Of a DNA stretch of 64,000 nt, positions 27,050 to 37,869 are shown in pieces; position 1 is the stretch's first letter, and every line of letters starts with the position of its first letter. Location: NCBI GenBank assembly GCA_963662175.1, contig OY759225.1, positions 3,162,001 to 3,226,000 on the forward strand. The letters run 5' to 3'. The position numbers and the translations under genes were made by a program. This stretch comes from Aradus depressus. Lineage: Eukaryota > Arthropoda > Insecta > Hemiptera > Aradidae. Below the pieces are notes generated by a model. It worked only from the letters and a program-made list of their open reading frames with translations. It was not told the origin of the DNA and did not search any database.

Positions 27050-27385
27050 TATGTGTATCCAGAATACCATAGGGAAGACAACTGTAAATTTCCAGTCAAA
27101 TTGACCAAAGTGAATGGGAGAATTAGGGGGAGATTAACAGGAAAACCCCTCGATAACTGCTAACTAATGAATGTATCGACACGAAAATCGATATGTGTAT
27201 CTAGAACCTCATAAGGACGGCTCCAGTTGACTTTCAGCCAAATAGAAATGGGGGAAACAGAGGAGGAACTTTTGGATTTAGGAACTCGGAAAACATTAAA
27301 TTCACTTGAAAAATCAACATCCGAATTCTGACCAATCACATTACTTCATACTTCGTATACCTGGAGAAGTGTAAAATGAGTCTCT

Positions 27386-27660
27386 AATATACTACTGAAT
27401 AAAACACTTAGAACGAGTCAAAAATTCCACTATATTTATATAAAAGACACAATATATTTCGCTGGTTAGAGCATTGTCAAGTGTACAGGATACAGACTTA
27501 TGACTGGTGGTAATATTTTGAAAAATATGGGGGGGGGGGGGGGGGGGGAACTACCATATTATATCACAATTTAATCAGAAAAATGTTTGACTCGTTCCAA
27601 GTGCTTTATTCAGTAGTATTTACAATGAACTTCCACAAGATCTCTGACGGAAACATCTCT
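27386..27660. mobile_element. Foldback element copy 1 with poly-G interior
   Basis: The left arm begins ACTACTGAATAAAACACTTA (27391). The right side contains the inverse, GTGCTTTATTCAGTAGTATT (27601-27620), followed by a tail ending GACGGAAACATCTCT. The same elements occur at 34838-35098 in opposite orientation. An 11-bp direct repeat AATGAGTCTCT flanks it (27375-27385 and 27661-27671), a possible target-site duplication. The interior includes 20 consecutive G residues (27529-27548). Confidence 0.6.
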
Positions 27661-27671
27661 AATGAGTCTCT

Positions 27672-29479
27672 ATTAATTTATGATTATATATTTTGAAATT
27701 CATTTACACGAACCATATTAAGGAAGAAAATAAGATGAAAAAGTGAACATTGGAATAAAAATTATATCATAATATAATAAAATTATACATTATAACTAAA
27801 TATAGTTTATACATTATAGCTAGTGTATAATAGTATTATAAATTTAATAATAATAACAATAAATAAAAATATAACAATATCGACGTTGCACTCTACTGCT
27901 TGAAATAATAAATTGTCTTATATATTTTTTTCTTCTTATTGAATTAAATATTTCAGAATCTGTGCTTCATTTTATGGGTATTTTTACAAAATAAATAAAT
28001 GTCAGTTATTACGTGAAAAAAAATAATATCCGAAAATAAAGCCCAGATTAAAAAAAAAAAAAAAAAAAAAAAAGTCTCGACTTGAAACTTTCCTGGGAGA
28101 GTTATTGTACATTGGAAAGTATGAGCAATCCTCCTTTTTATTTAATTAGTAGTTCCAATAAATAGTTAGTTGAATGGAATACTAACTTAGAGAAAGTTGG
28201 TGTGGTTAGTCTAAAATACAATACAATAGACCGCCGGGTATCCGATGGGCTTGTTATCCGGCTATATAGATATTGTAGTGAATATTTGCAAAAGTGTAAA
28301 TTACAATTATTAGAATTTTGTATTACATAAATCTCTTAATCCTGGTTCAGAATAATCATTATTTGATTTAAGCTTGGAAGGTTTTTCCGGGGAAATCTTC
28401 ACCCTTTTAGTCCGGATAAACGACGCTTTACTCTACTTATCCTCTTTCCTTATGATTTTTTTTTTTTATTTAATCGTTTAAATGTTAAACTGTCGCAATA
28501 TTTTAGCATAAAAACTAACAAAAGAGAAAATAAAATAATATTGTTTACAAAATTCACATCTTGAGTACTTAAATTAAATTTAATCCTCCCAGCCAGCCTT
28601 CTTGTCCAAAACAGACGAAGGGGTTACCTATCTTCTGTGCAATTATTATTAGTGATTCATAAAAGTGCATTCATTGTTCATTTTCAACATTTGAAAATGT
28701 TAAGGTAAGCCACAGCGGCCATTTCTTTAGTAATTTGCGTTTTATTTATTTAGAAATCAAAATGACATAATTTATTTATTGCGCTTTTTATATATTGGAG
28801 TACGTTCTTAGATATATTAATATTTATTAAAGAACCTTACTAAAATGTAAAAACTGGTAATTTCTTTGATCAGGATTTAGTCTTTGTTGTATATTTGTTT
28901 ATGATATATTCTTGTATTTCAATATAAAATCTATAATCCGTGTTTAAAATCTAGAAATAGGACATGTGCCCATCTCAATTTAAATAAATTATTTAACAAA
29001 AATAAATTTAACATTTAGACGATATCTCAAGTGGCCAACACAGGAACTCCCAATACACTGTACATTTTTCTTGTTAATTTCTACTTGTAAAAATAATAAA
29101 AAATTATTTACATAATAATAATTGTTTAATTTTTCACAATTTTTGCTGGAGTCTTATTTTTTTATACCAATCAAAGTGTGACTCACTTTGAAATCTCTTA
29201 ATCAATTTTTTCCATACTACAGATATACATATTTGAAATAATTTGCCACAATTTTGACCCGATATTAAGTCCAAAATCTTTTTCAATTTCCTTTAGATAT
29301 TCAATTTAAAATTTTAATTTCTTTAAGTTATATTGATCTTAAAAGTAAACCATATAACTGATATTAACGTACATTCATGTCCTCATGTAAATGTACAACC
29401 GTTAAAATGTCCATTAAAATCCGGATATTCTGATTTTTCATACTAAATATTCACCCAACATTAAGATATTAATTTGACA
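27672..29479. other. AT-rich intron, no gene seen
   Basis: This stretch is low-complexity AT-rich intron with a 24-bp A run at 28050-28073. I see no open frame with coding character and no recognisable element. Confidence 0.6.
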
Positions 29480-29745
29480 ATATGCGTCCTTGCTTACTAA
29501 GCTCAAGATCGTGGGTTCAAAATATGGAAAGTGAAAAAAAACCTTGAGCACGTCGTCCTTCGGAACGTTAAGGGATGATCCCGAGCCTGTACGATGTCAG
29601 GTACTCGTTAAAGACTCCCAACATTAGATGAATAAACCTGAGTAGGCAAAAGTTATTACTCCCAAAGTAGAGTCGGGCTCATGTCCACCAAATCAACAAA
29701 AGAGCGCTCTGGTAGTAGGTGATATGACCCTTGTATTGAGTCAAA
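29480..29745 (+). repeat. tRNA-derived SINE copy 2
   Basis: The 5' head is truncated, but TGCTTACTAAGCTCAAG and a B-box-like GTGGGTTCAAAAT (near 29510) are present. The family body follows: GAACGTTAAGGGATGATCCC, TACGATGTCAGGTACTCG, AGAGTCGGGCTCATGTCCAC and AGCGCTCTGGTAGTAGGTGA. Confidence 0.8.
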
Positions 29746-30408
29746 GTATCTAACTAATTTAGATCTAAGATAGATTTAAATTTATTTGAAATCATATAGA
29801 ATATTATTGTAAACGTCCAAAGTTATTATAGAACAATTTCATTATTATACCTCACAACACAAGTACACCATAGATCCATTTCATCTCTGTTGCATGCTTC
29901 TTTTGACTGTTAGCAAACCCGCTTATACTAATTGTACATATCAAAATGTAGCATGTCTGAATAATTTCTGTACTTATTGTTGGTTCATTTTAAATTGGCA
30001 GGTGAGGTAAGCAACTCGGCGCATCTCCCCTCCTGAGGTCTCTCCTCTCCAAACCCCTACTCCCTCATTTCCTTACCATCCGTGGAACCAGTGGCAAGGT
30101 TTCACAGATCTGATGCTATTTTTAATGTTCCAATTATGATGGACAGCTAAAAGTATGAGGCATTCCGTGTGGTCTTTCTGACGAGAAATTAGAAATTACT
30201 TTATTATTAATCAGCTTATTATTAATGATTATTATGAATACTTTGCTACTCATTGTTATTTTACTTAACTTACAAAACAAGAAAACACAAGAAATTTATT
30301 ATAATTTATATTTATTAGGTAGGGATAGGTAATTGTAACATTTCAGAAGGTTACGTTAATGTTCAGAGTCGCGTAGTGAGCGTAATGGGGAGGGGAGAGA
30401 GTAGTGGG
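29746..30408. other. Intron sequence, no gene seen
   Basis: AT-rich sequence with a CT-rich patch (30020-30080) and no coding character. Nothing recognisable was found. Confidence 0.5.
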
Positions 30409-31185
30409 ACGGTACAGCTGGAGCAATGACGTGTCACCTAATCTCGGGCCGGAGCAGTTGCCACCTGCTCCATTGGTTTGAAATTACCGGTACAGTTTGG
30501 AGCAGAAGCTGTGGACACAGACCTTGGGAGGGAGGATTTTCTCAACGATCTCTGCTCCTGTTCCGCTGTACCGGTACTCGGATCGAGATCGCCGTCACTT
30601 TCCAGTTTCCCCTCCTGTTTTTTAGGATCTGAGACTGGACAATCCGAAACAAAATGCCGCTTGGCGGAAAAAGCGCGCCGATTTCAAAATCCCCTCCTTC
30701 CTTCATTATTTTATTTTCTTTTAACTGAGTTTTATATTGAGCATTGAACATGCTATGACATAAAAATGCAATCCTCATGCCGTTATTCCTATATCAGTAC
30801 CGGTACTGGTACTGCAGGTAGAAGGGAGGGCATAATATAAATTATTAGAATAATATCTAGAAATAAATGTGTTATTATTATAATTATTTAGCAATAACTA
30901 TAATTAAATTATAGGTAGGTCAATAATTAGTAATATACACTCAGTTGTAATATAGAAATTTATTACAATGGAACAAAGAACATAAAATAAAATAACCAAA
31001 GAAAATAAAATAAACATAATATCATTTTTTATTAAAGTTATGATTTAAAAATAACAGCATTCTTGCCTTTATTTGTGATAATTGGGTTCTGTGACTGTCA
31101 CTGGACCGGTTAATTGTCACTGCTCCAACAGCGTCACTGGAGCAGTTGGACCTGTGACAGAATTTTCCCGGACCGGCACAACCCT
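30409..31185. mobile_element. Candidate DNA-transposon insertion with 9-bp flanking repeat
   Basis: AGTAGTGGG occurs on both sides (30400-30408 and 31186-31194). The right end reads CCGGACCGGCACAACCCT, resembling hAT-type termini that start CAGGG on the other strand. Both ends are rich in GGAGCAGTTG and CCGGTAC motifs, but the extreme ends are not clear inverted repeats. No transposase is seen. The superfamily call is tentative. Confidence 0.4.
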
Positions 31186-31491
31186 AGTAGTGGGGGAAAG
31201 TGAGCTTTATTGGACAGGGAGAGAGTGGTGGGGAGCCTCTTGCTAATATCCCTCTGTGGAAATCCTACCCTATCCCAAATTAGAAATTACCGATATACCT
31301 AAATGTTGAAAAACAGTGTTAAAAAAAAAAAAATTGGTTGTCTGTAAAGTCGGTTTACGGCCGGTAGGTTGACGTGACTACGTCATAACATCACAGTAGT
31401 ATAATACACAAAAGAAGTGGAAGGAAAATAAAATGGAAACAAGTTCATTGATAATTAACGGCGCCAATCGCCGCCTTCGGTTGTAGGCAGG

Positions 31492-31737
31492 TGAAGATAA
31501 ATATTTTTTCGCACATATTACTCCAATCGGACAACATACTCAATATGACGAGCTTTGAATTATATTTTTAAATGCAATACTATTCAAGGCACCGAAGGAC
31601 GGCATGCTCGGAATTGAAGATAAATATTTTTTCGCACATATTACTCCAATCGGACAACATACTCAATATGACGAGCTTTGAATTATATTTTTAAATGCAA
31701 TACTATTCAAGGCACCGAAGGACGGCATGCTCAAAAG
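31492..31737. repeat. Two tandem 123-bp units
   Basis: Each unit starts TGAAGATAAATATTTTTTCG and ends with GGACGGCATGCTC. The copies are nearly identical, and a degraded third start follows (GTAGGTAGGCGATTTTTCC). Confidence 0.95.
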
Positions 31738-31903
31738 TGTAGGTAGGCGATTTTTCCATCATAATACTCCAGTTTTAAATAATACTGAATACAATGATGA
31801 TGATGATGATGATAGGACATGATAAGGTAGGCTACACGAATGCAGGGTTCGACATGCTTGAACACGCAAGTGCCTGTTCAAGGTCACAAAATCAGACTGA
31901 ATT

Positions 31904-32131
31904 GGAGGGAGAACGGAAACTTATTGAGGTTTAGAGGGAGAGCGGAAACTTATTAAGGTTTAGGGAGAGAGCTGAAACTTATTGAGGTTTAGAGGGAGAG
32001 AGGAAACTTATTGATGTTTAGAGGGAGAGCGGAAACTTATTGAGGTTTAGAGGGAGAGCGGAAACGTAATGAGGTTTAGAGGGAGAGTGGAAACGTATTG
32101 GGGTTTAGAGGGAGAGCGGAAACTTATTGAT
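31904..32131. repeat. 29-bp minisatellite, about 8 copies
   Basis: The unit is GAGGTTTAGAGGGAGAGCGG followed by AAACTTATT, with scattered substitutions between copies. It lies inside the element at 31369-32344. Confidence 0.95.
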
Positions 32132-33094
32132 CTGGGGATGTACGATGGTGGGTGATTCCCAGCTGTGGAGGGGGGGGGGGTGATGGTCACGTGGGGTCAA
32201 AGGTCATGAGGAGTAATTAATTAGTAATTTTAATAATTTTAGTCACATGACGTCTCCCTCGCTCTCTTGGGGAACGTGACATGACGTCACACTTTTTCGA
32301 ACATGCGGCCCGTCGCATCGATTTATTAGACGTAGTCACGTCAAAAAAATTGTTTATTTATTCAAATATAATAGTAAAAGCAATAACACTTTATTCCTAA
32401 TATTAATAACAAAAAGTGCTTCTCTTGTGACATTACCTTAATATCCTCTCTGTAATAATAATAGCCTCACCTGCCAACATAGAATGAACCAAATATACTA
32501 ACATTTTTGTCCTTTTCAGTAAATACCTTTATTATTATTATTATTATTATTATTTTATTAAAGACGTTTAACTACTAGATATTTATTTATGTTTCCAGAA
32601 GAAAGACAACCTCCTACTAAGACAAGTATCATCAAAAAATCAGAAGAACAGAAACTACTCAGTACGTATTATTAAGCTAGCAGCTACTTATACACAGACA
32701 AAGTATAAAAATTATATGTCAGCTAATGAGGCCGAAACTTCCAAAATTGCCTTCATCCAATATATAGAAAATGATAGGAGAATTATTGAAAACTACAAAC
32801 TTCTCTCTCTAAAAAAAACAAAAAAAAACAATTTATTTACTTTTCAACGAAGTTTTACGTTTCAAGATCCTCTGAACATGTTTTGAGCATTTTCACGATA
32901 TGTTCGAGTATGTTTGTGATTGAAACTTTTTGAGCGCTCGGACTCAGAAACGATACATATGCTTGCTTATATCAGATTAGATTTTGGCCGAACTGCTACG
33001 AAATATGAGACTATTTTACTTCGGGGACTAAATAAATTTTACACACTTAGAGTCATGACCTAATCTAAAATTTTCTCAAATAAAAGTTCTAGAA

Positions 33095-33400
33095 AAAAAA
33101 AAAAAAAAGTTCTAATAACTGCCGATGTAGGTAATGAATGTAAAAAACCTCCATAAGGGTGGCAACTGTTAATGTTCCGAAGGGAAGGGTGGATCAGAGA
33201 AGGGATGTTCGCCTCAAAATCTCTCATATTTGCCTCTGTAATGAATGTATCGAAACAAAATTTAATGTGAAGCTTCAAAAGCCCCTATGTAAGTTAACTA
33301 TTGATTTTTAGCACAAACGGTCCGTTAGTTTTGGAGAGAACGCGAAAACTTAATTGATTAATTTGTGCTGGGGAAGTACATTGTGATTCATCGATTTTTT
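33095..33400 (+). repeat. Dispersed repeat family 'R' copy
   Basis: Shares AACTGCCGATGTA, AATGAATGTATCGA, AAACGGTCCGTTAGTTTTGG and GGGGAAGTACATTG with copies at 34450, 51215 and 53800. It is non-coding. Confidence 0.55.
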
Positions 33401-33599
33401 TTTTAATGAGTAAAGATGTAACTGTCATTTTTTGTTCAAATTTTGACAAGGAGAGGGGACATACCTTTCAGGGCGCAACACCTAGTGACCACACTCCATA
33501 TTAAATTAATAAGGCTGATAAAATGTAGGTATGTTTTTTTGTTGTTGTTTTTTTTTGGCCTTATGTACTATGCATGACTCTTATAATGGTGCAACCTAG

Positions 33600-33735
33600 T
33601 TATTTACGACATCCGTGGCTCCGGAGATCTATCTATGAAATAAAACTCACTCTCGGACGAGATTGGAACGCGCAAACCATGGTGAGACCATGCGAACAAA
33701 GCCATACGCTCTAGCCCGCATGGCCACGTGGAGAG
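33600..33735 (-). repeat. Second tRNA-derived SINE type (candidate)
   Basis: On the minus strand the sequence reads GGCCATGCGGGCTAGAGCG (A-box-like), then GCGCGTTCCAATCTCG (B-box-like), then a short AT-rich tail. The head differs from the main SINE family and would not fold as an intact tRNA. Confidence 0.4.
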
Positions 33736-33753
33736 GACGCTGGTAGTTCTGAG

Positions 33754-33866
33754 GTATTCGATAAAGACCACTATCCTAAGTGTATAAACCATAGGCAAAA
33801 TTTAGGTCACCCATAGTAGAGTCGGGCTCATGTCCACCAGAGTGACGACAGAGCGCTCTGGTAGTA
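33754..33866 (+). repeat. tRNA-derived SINE copy 3 (3' body only)
   Basis: The body segment TATTCGATAAAGACC, then AGAGTCGGGCTCATGTCCAC, then AGCGCTCTGGTAGTA matches the family's 3' half. The tRNA head is missing; a different SINE-like piece lies immediately upstream in the opposite orientation. Confidence 0.75.
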
Positions 33867-34449
33867 ATTCCCAGGAATTAGTCATAATAACTAACGTTTA
33901 ACTTATTTTTTTAACAAATGGATGCAGGAAATTTTGGAATAAGCGACCTCATAGATACACTTTTCTGGAAGGCTGTCAGTCGTGCTCTCAAATGAGTAAA
34001 CTATAACTCATTGTAATTTGGCACAGTGTCATTATTTTATCTTTAGTAGTTAAAACATAATCACCAAAATCATTACTGAAAATATGGTAATGATATAAGC
34101 TGCATGTTCTTCATGTAATCAATCATATTTACATGTGCTTCAACACTGCTTTTGCAATGCACATGTCAGTTATTTCACTTTAACATATGTTATAGCGACA
34201 TAGTGTCATTGACCATTTCATGAAATGGCCACATCTTCGAGTTGCTCAGAAACATTTAGCAAGATAGTGTACCAACTTTCAAATTATTCAAAAATATGTC
34301 ATCCTTCAAGGTTGTTAACAAACAACACTTTATTCATCTCACAGACTACCAAATATATTTATTTATTTGCACATCGGTTAACGTTTCGCCCTTTCGAATA
34401 TTTTCAAAACTATAAACACGAATTTAATGAATTATTCCCGATTAGCCGA

Positions 34450-34735
34450 CGATAGTTAATGGAACACCCCAATAACTGTATCGACCTGGAATTTCATATT
34501 TAATGTGGACATAATCTGTAAAATTTGAGGGATATCGGCTGAAGGGAAGAAGGGGTTTATGGGAGGGGGCTCAATCCAAAAACCCCAATAACTGCCGATG
34601 TAATATATTTATCTACACAAAATTTAGTATGAAGATTTAGCAGCCCCTTGTAAGTCAACTGTTCAATATTAGCTCAAACGGTAGACTGGTTTTTGGAGGG
34701 GAGCGATTGAATTTCACATAAATAAACCTTATTTT
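34450..34735 (+). repeat. Dispersed repeat family 'R' copy
   Basis: Two partial blocks each contain CCCCAATAACTG, followed by GCCCCTTGTAAGTCAACTGT and AGCTCAAACGGTAGACTGG, matching the 33095 and 53800 copies. Confidence 0.55.
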
Positions 34736-34837
34736 TTCCGTGTTAAAACAAAAATGACCTCAAAATCAAGGTAGTTTTTGTATACATTTTTTTGTGAAAT
34801 AGATAGAATTTCAAAAAAATACTATTTTATTTAGAGA

Positions 34838-35098
34838 TGTTTTCGCCAGAGATCTTGTGGTAGTTCATTGTAAATACTACTGAATAAAATACTTAGAAGA
34901 GTCAAAAATTCCACTATATTTATATACAAGACACAATATATTTCGCTGGTTAGAGCATTGTCAAGTGTACGGGATCAGTCTTTAGTCTATATCCTGTACA
35001 CTTGACAATGCTCTAACCAGCGAAATATATTGTGTCTTTTATATAAATATAGTGGAATTTTTGACTTGTTCTTAGTGTTTTATTCAGTAGTATTTACT
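34838..35098. mobile_element. Foldback element copy 2, near-perfect hairpin
   Basis: The left arm 34878-34982 (CTACTGAATAAAATACTTAG to GAGCATTGTCAAGTGTACGG) is inverted at 34990-35095 (CCTGTACACTTGACAATGCT to TATTCAGTAGTATTT), with only a few spacer bases. An asymmetric 5' piece (GAGATGTTTTCGCCAGAGAT) is shared with copy 1. The flanking TTTTATTTA on both sides may be a target duplication, but this is AT-rich sequence. Confidence 0.8.
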
Positions 35099-35620
35099 GT
35101 TTTATTTATTTATGTGTATATTTTCTTATATGATAAAATATACTATCATCAATAGATGTACATATAATATTGTATGGCTAATTTCAATAACTCAGTGAGT
35201 TCTTGTATATAGTTTTGAAAATGTCTGAATGGGTTAACCGATGTTTAGAAAATAAATATACTTGGGAGACTGTAAGGCCAATTATGTGTTGTTTACCAAC
35301 CACCTTTTTTTAATTGAAGTTAGCAACTGGACTCAAATTATAAACGTACTCGTATCTCCACATAAGAATTTAATGTTTGTATTTTAAAATAGAAAATACG
35401 AGTGGATTAAAAATGAAATCAGCCATTCTGAAGATTTTTTTTATTATTCAAAGATTATAGAAGGTGATTAATGAAACATTTTTTTTTTTTTTTTTTAATG
35501 TAAAGAGATGTGTGATCAGAACACTCAAGTTCACAGACCAATCTAATGGTAGGATTGTTAACAGACCAATCTAGTTAATATGAAGATGGCTGATGTAGTG
35601 AGAAGTGATTATTTCACAGC

Positions 35621-36106
35621 TTGTTAAATAAAATATAGTTATGACCTCTCACAGATTTTTATTAGAAGTAGCTAGCCAGCTTTCGAGGTTTCCCTAATCA
35701 TCAGGCAGTCTACAAAAGAAACCAACCTTAATATAATATAAAGGCAACAAAGATATATATATTAAATTGTAAAAAGTAAAAAAAAACAAAAAAAAAAACA
35801 TTGAAGTAACCATACCTGATAAAAAATTAAAAAAATTTTTGAATGAAAACTAAATAACTTTTTTTTTCTTCTTTTTATAAATTTATTTAGTTTTGCATTC
35901 AAAAAACTTTTTAATTTTTTATCAGATATGGTTATTTCAATGTTTTTTTTACTTTTTACAATTTAATATATTTATCTTTGCTGCCTTTATATTATAGCAA
36001 GGATGATTTATTTTGTAGACTGCCTGATGATGAGGGAAACCTCGAAAGCCGGCTAGCTACTTCTAATAAAAATCTGTGAGAGGTCATACTATATTTTATT
36101 TGACAA
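35621..36106. mobile_element. 486-bp foldback element with arms over 200 bp
   Basis: The ends read TTGTTAAATAAAATATAG and CTATATTTTATTTGACAA. Inside these, TTATTAGAAGTAGCTAGCCA and its inverse GGCTAGCTACTTCTAATAA, and GTATGGTTACTTCAATG-like segments, pair across a short AT-rich centre near 35865. It is non-coding. Confidence 0.85.
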
Positions 36107-36886
36107 CCAGTGAGACCAATCTAGTGGGTAGGATTGTTCACAATATTCTCTGTTCAACTTGTCAAGTATTTATTATTATTATTATTATCATTATTATTAT
36201 GTGTTACTCTGGCCATGGTCAATCACACTGTATGGCTACAACATGCAATTCATGTCATTTATCATTCCATTTTATTCATATTTTGTTATCTCTGAGTTTT
36301 ATTTTATTTTATCTCATAACATCATCATTACCTATTTCAGGATTTTCTTTATCATTTTTTATTACTTTCTTGTCAAGATAAAATGGTTGTTTTACAAGGG
36401 AGCAAGGGTGGTCCAGTCGGTTCCAAAAACATAGACTTCCTCACTGTAAGGAATACTTTATTAGTGATACATGTTTTGAGAAGGATTAGTACACACTTCT
36501 TTGACCACCTCAAAGACGAACTTTCACTTTCCCATCTGTTGACATGTTAGAACAAGCCTCTAACGAACAGATTCATGGCGTTTTGTCCTCATTCATTGAA
36601 TCATTTTATGAAAATAATCAGGTAATAACATCCTTGTTGCAGGGTTAGTCGAAACTTTCTTTTAAATTTCATTTTCAAGATTGACTTTAAAAAATACATG
36701 CATATATATGTATATAGAAGCAAGTACATTCTATATTACGTGATTTGACAATAAAGAATAAGACTGTTTTTTCTCTTACGTTGGTAACCCTGCATCTTGT
36801 TACCACAGGCAATGTTTGAGCTGTCGTTCCCCCACTCCAGCTTCACCTGGCATGGTCCTGCATCCTTTCAGTCTGAAGCAGGTTGA

Positions 36887-37180
36887 TACCAAGAGGTGGA
36901 CAGGAGAGTTTACCTGTTGTGCAGCCTAACAGGGACAAGTGGAACTAACATAGGCTATCTAGCTGAGACAGGTGGAAATAACGAAACGATTTGCAAATTT
37001 TCAACCATATCCCTGTACAACAAAGGCAGTTTCTCATTCGAGGATCGTTCTTTCGAGAGCATCCAAGAAGGCAACATCACGAAGAAGACGAACGAGATGA
37101 GCCTCGCCATGAAGCGTAGCAGCAAGTGGGCAATATTATCTGCATCCGAGGAAGAAGATGCTGTGGCAACCAAAATCTGA
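36887..37180 (+). pseudogene. Unidentified coding-like fragment
   Basis: An open frame from about 36887 to TGA at 37178 has coding-like composition (for example RSFESIQEGNITKKTNEMS, then ILSASEEEDAVATKI). Just downstream another frame reads KKSPAPRSIATRSSKNAAIP (37199 onward), as if a frameshift broke a longer gene. There is no plausible acceptor or phase-1 donor, so it does not fit as an exon of the main gene. I do not recognise the protein. Confidence 0.3.
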
Positions 37181-37869
37181 CTCGAAGATAGATAAAGAAG
37201 AAGAGTCCCGCTCCCAGGTCCATAGCCACCCGGTCTTCCAAGAATGCGGCTATACCTCAGACCAGCGAGGAAATACCCCAGTCTTTCTCGAGGTACTTCT
37301 CAGATCTATAGCACCCTCTAATATCCAGGATGCTACAATGCTATCAGGCTGCTTGATTTGTTAAGGTGGCTTTGTGATCCTTGTAACGAAAATTAAATCG
37401 CGTAGCATCACAAGAAGTGGATAACTTCAGGACAGACAGTAAATCAACCCTACTACCCCCTACTCTCCACTAGTTATCCACTCTTTGTGATATTACTCGA
37501 TTCCATTTTCGTTGTAAAGAGCGAAAGAATGCAGGGCTTTGACAGATGGAGTTGAAGTGCAGGAACCAAGGTGCAACAGGCTACAGGATTATCAACGTAA
37601 AAGGAAAAAATCAGTCTCATTTATTTATTTTCAAACGTATTTGCTTAAAGATACTTCCATTTGTTTAAGTCTTTGGAAGTAAAATTCTAATTTTAAGGAA
37701 TGCCTCTTGTATAATTGTGCTATTTGAAAGGTTATAAGTAATTAACATTGGTTACAGTACAATTATCTCCACAATTAACTTGATTGTTATACTAATAATA
37801 CTGTAATTCATGTAAGTAGAAAGATGTGAAATCACGACAATTAAACTGTATTTTTTAAATTACTGACAG

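Larger units (their letters stand above)
25985..27330 (+). repeat. Dispersed repeat family 'R', two copies, one split by mariner
   Basis: Sequence on the two sides of the mariner joins as one copy: ATCGACATGAAATTTTA-TA before and TATGTGTATCCAGAA after. The neighbouring copy at about 27165-27320 has ATCGACACGAAAATCGATAT and then GTGTATCTAGAACC. The downstream parts also match (CAGTTGACTTTCAGCCAAAT versus GTAAATTTCCAGTCAAATTG). Further copies lie at 33095-33400, 34450-34735, 51215-51440 and 53800-54010. The family's type is unknown to me; no coding capacity is seen. Confidence 0.6.
31369..32344. mobile_element. 976-bp element bounded by exact 16-bp inverted repeats
   Basis: TTGACGTGACTACGTC at 31369-31384 is exactly inverted at 32329-32344 (GACGTAGTCACGTCAA). 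The interior is non-coding and holds a 123-bp tandem duplication and a 29-bp minisatellite. No transposase is seen, so it is probably a non-autonomous DNA element of unknown superfamily. Confidence 0.6.

Noticed and set aside
34225..34455. Plus-strand ORF of 76 codons starting ATG
   Set aside because: No splice context, no recognisable motif, and AT-rich codon use typical of intronic chance frames.
36159..36434. Hydrophobic plus-strand ORFs
   Set aside because: They arise from an ATT/TAT repeat and AT-rich sequence; there are no splice signals and no conserved motif.
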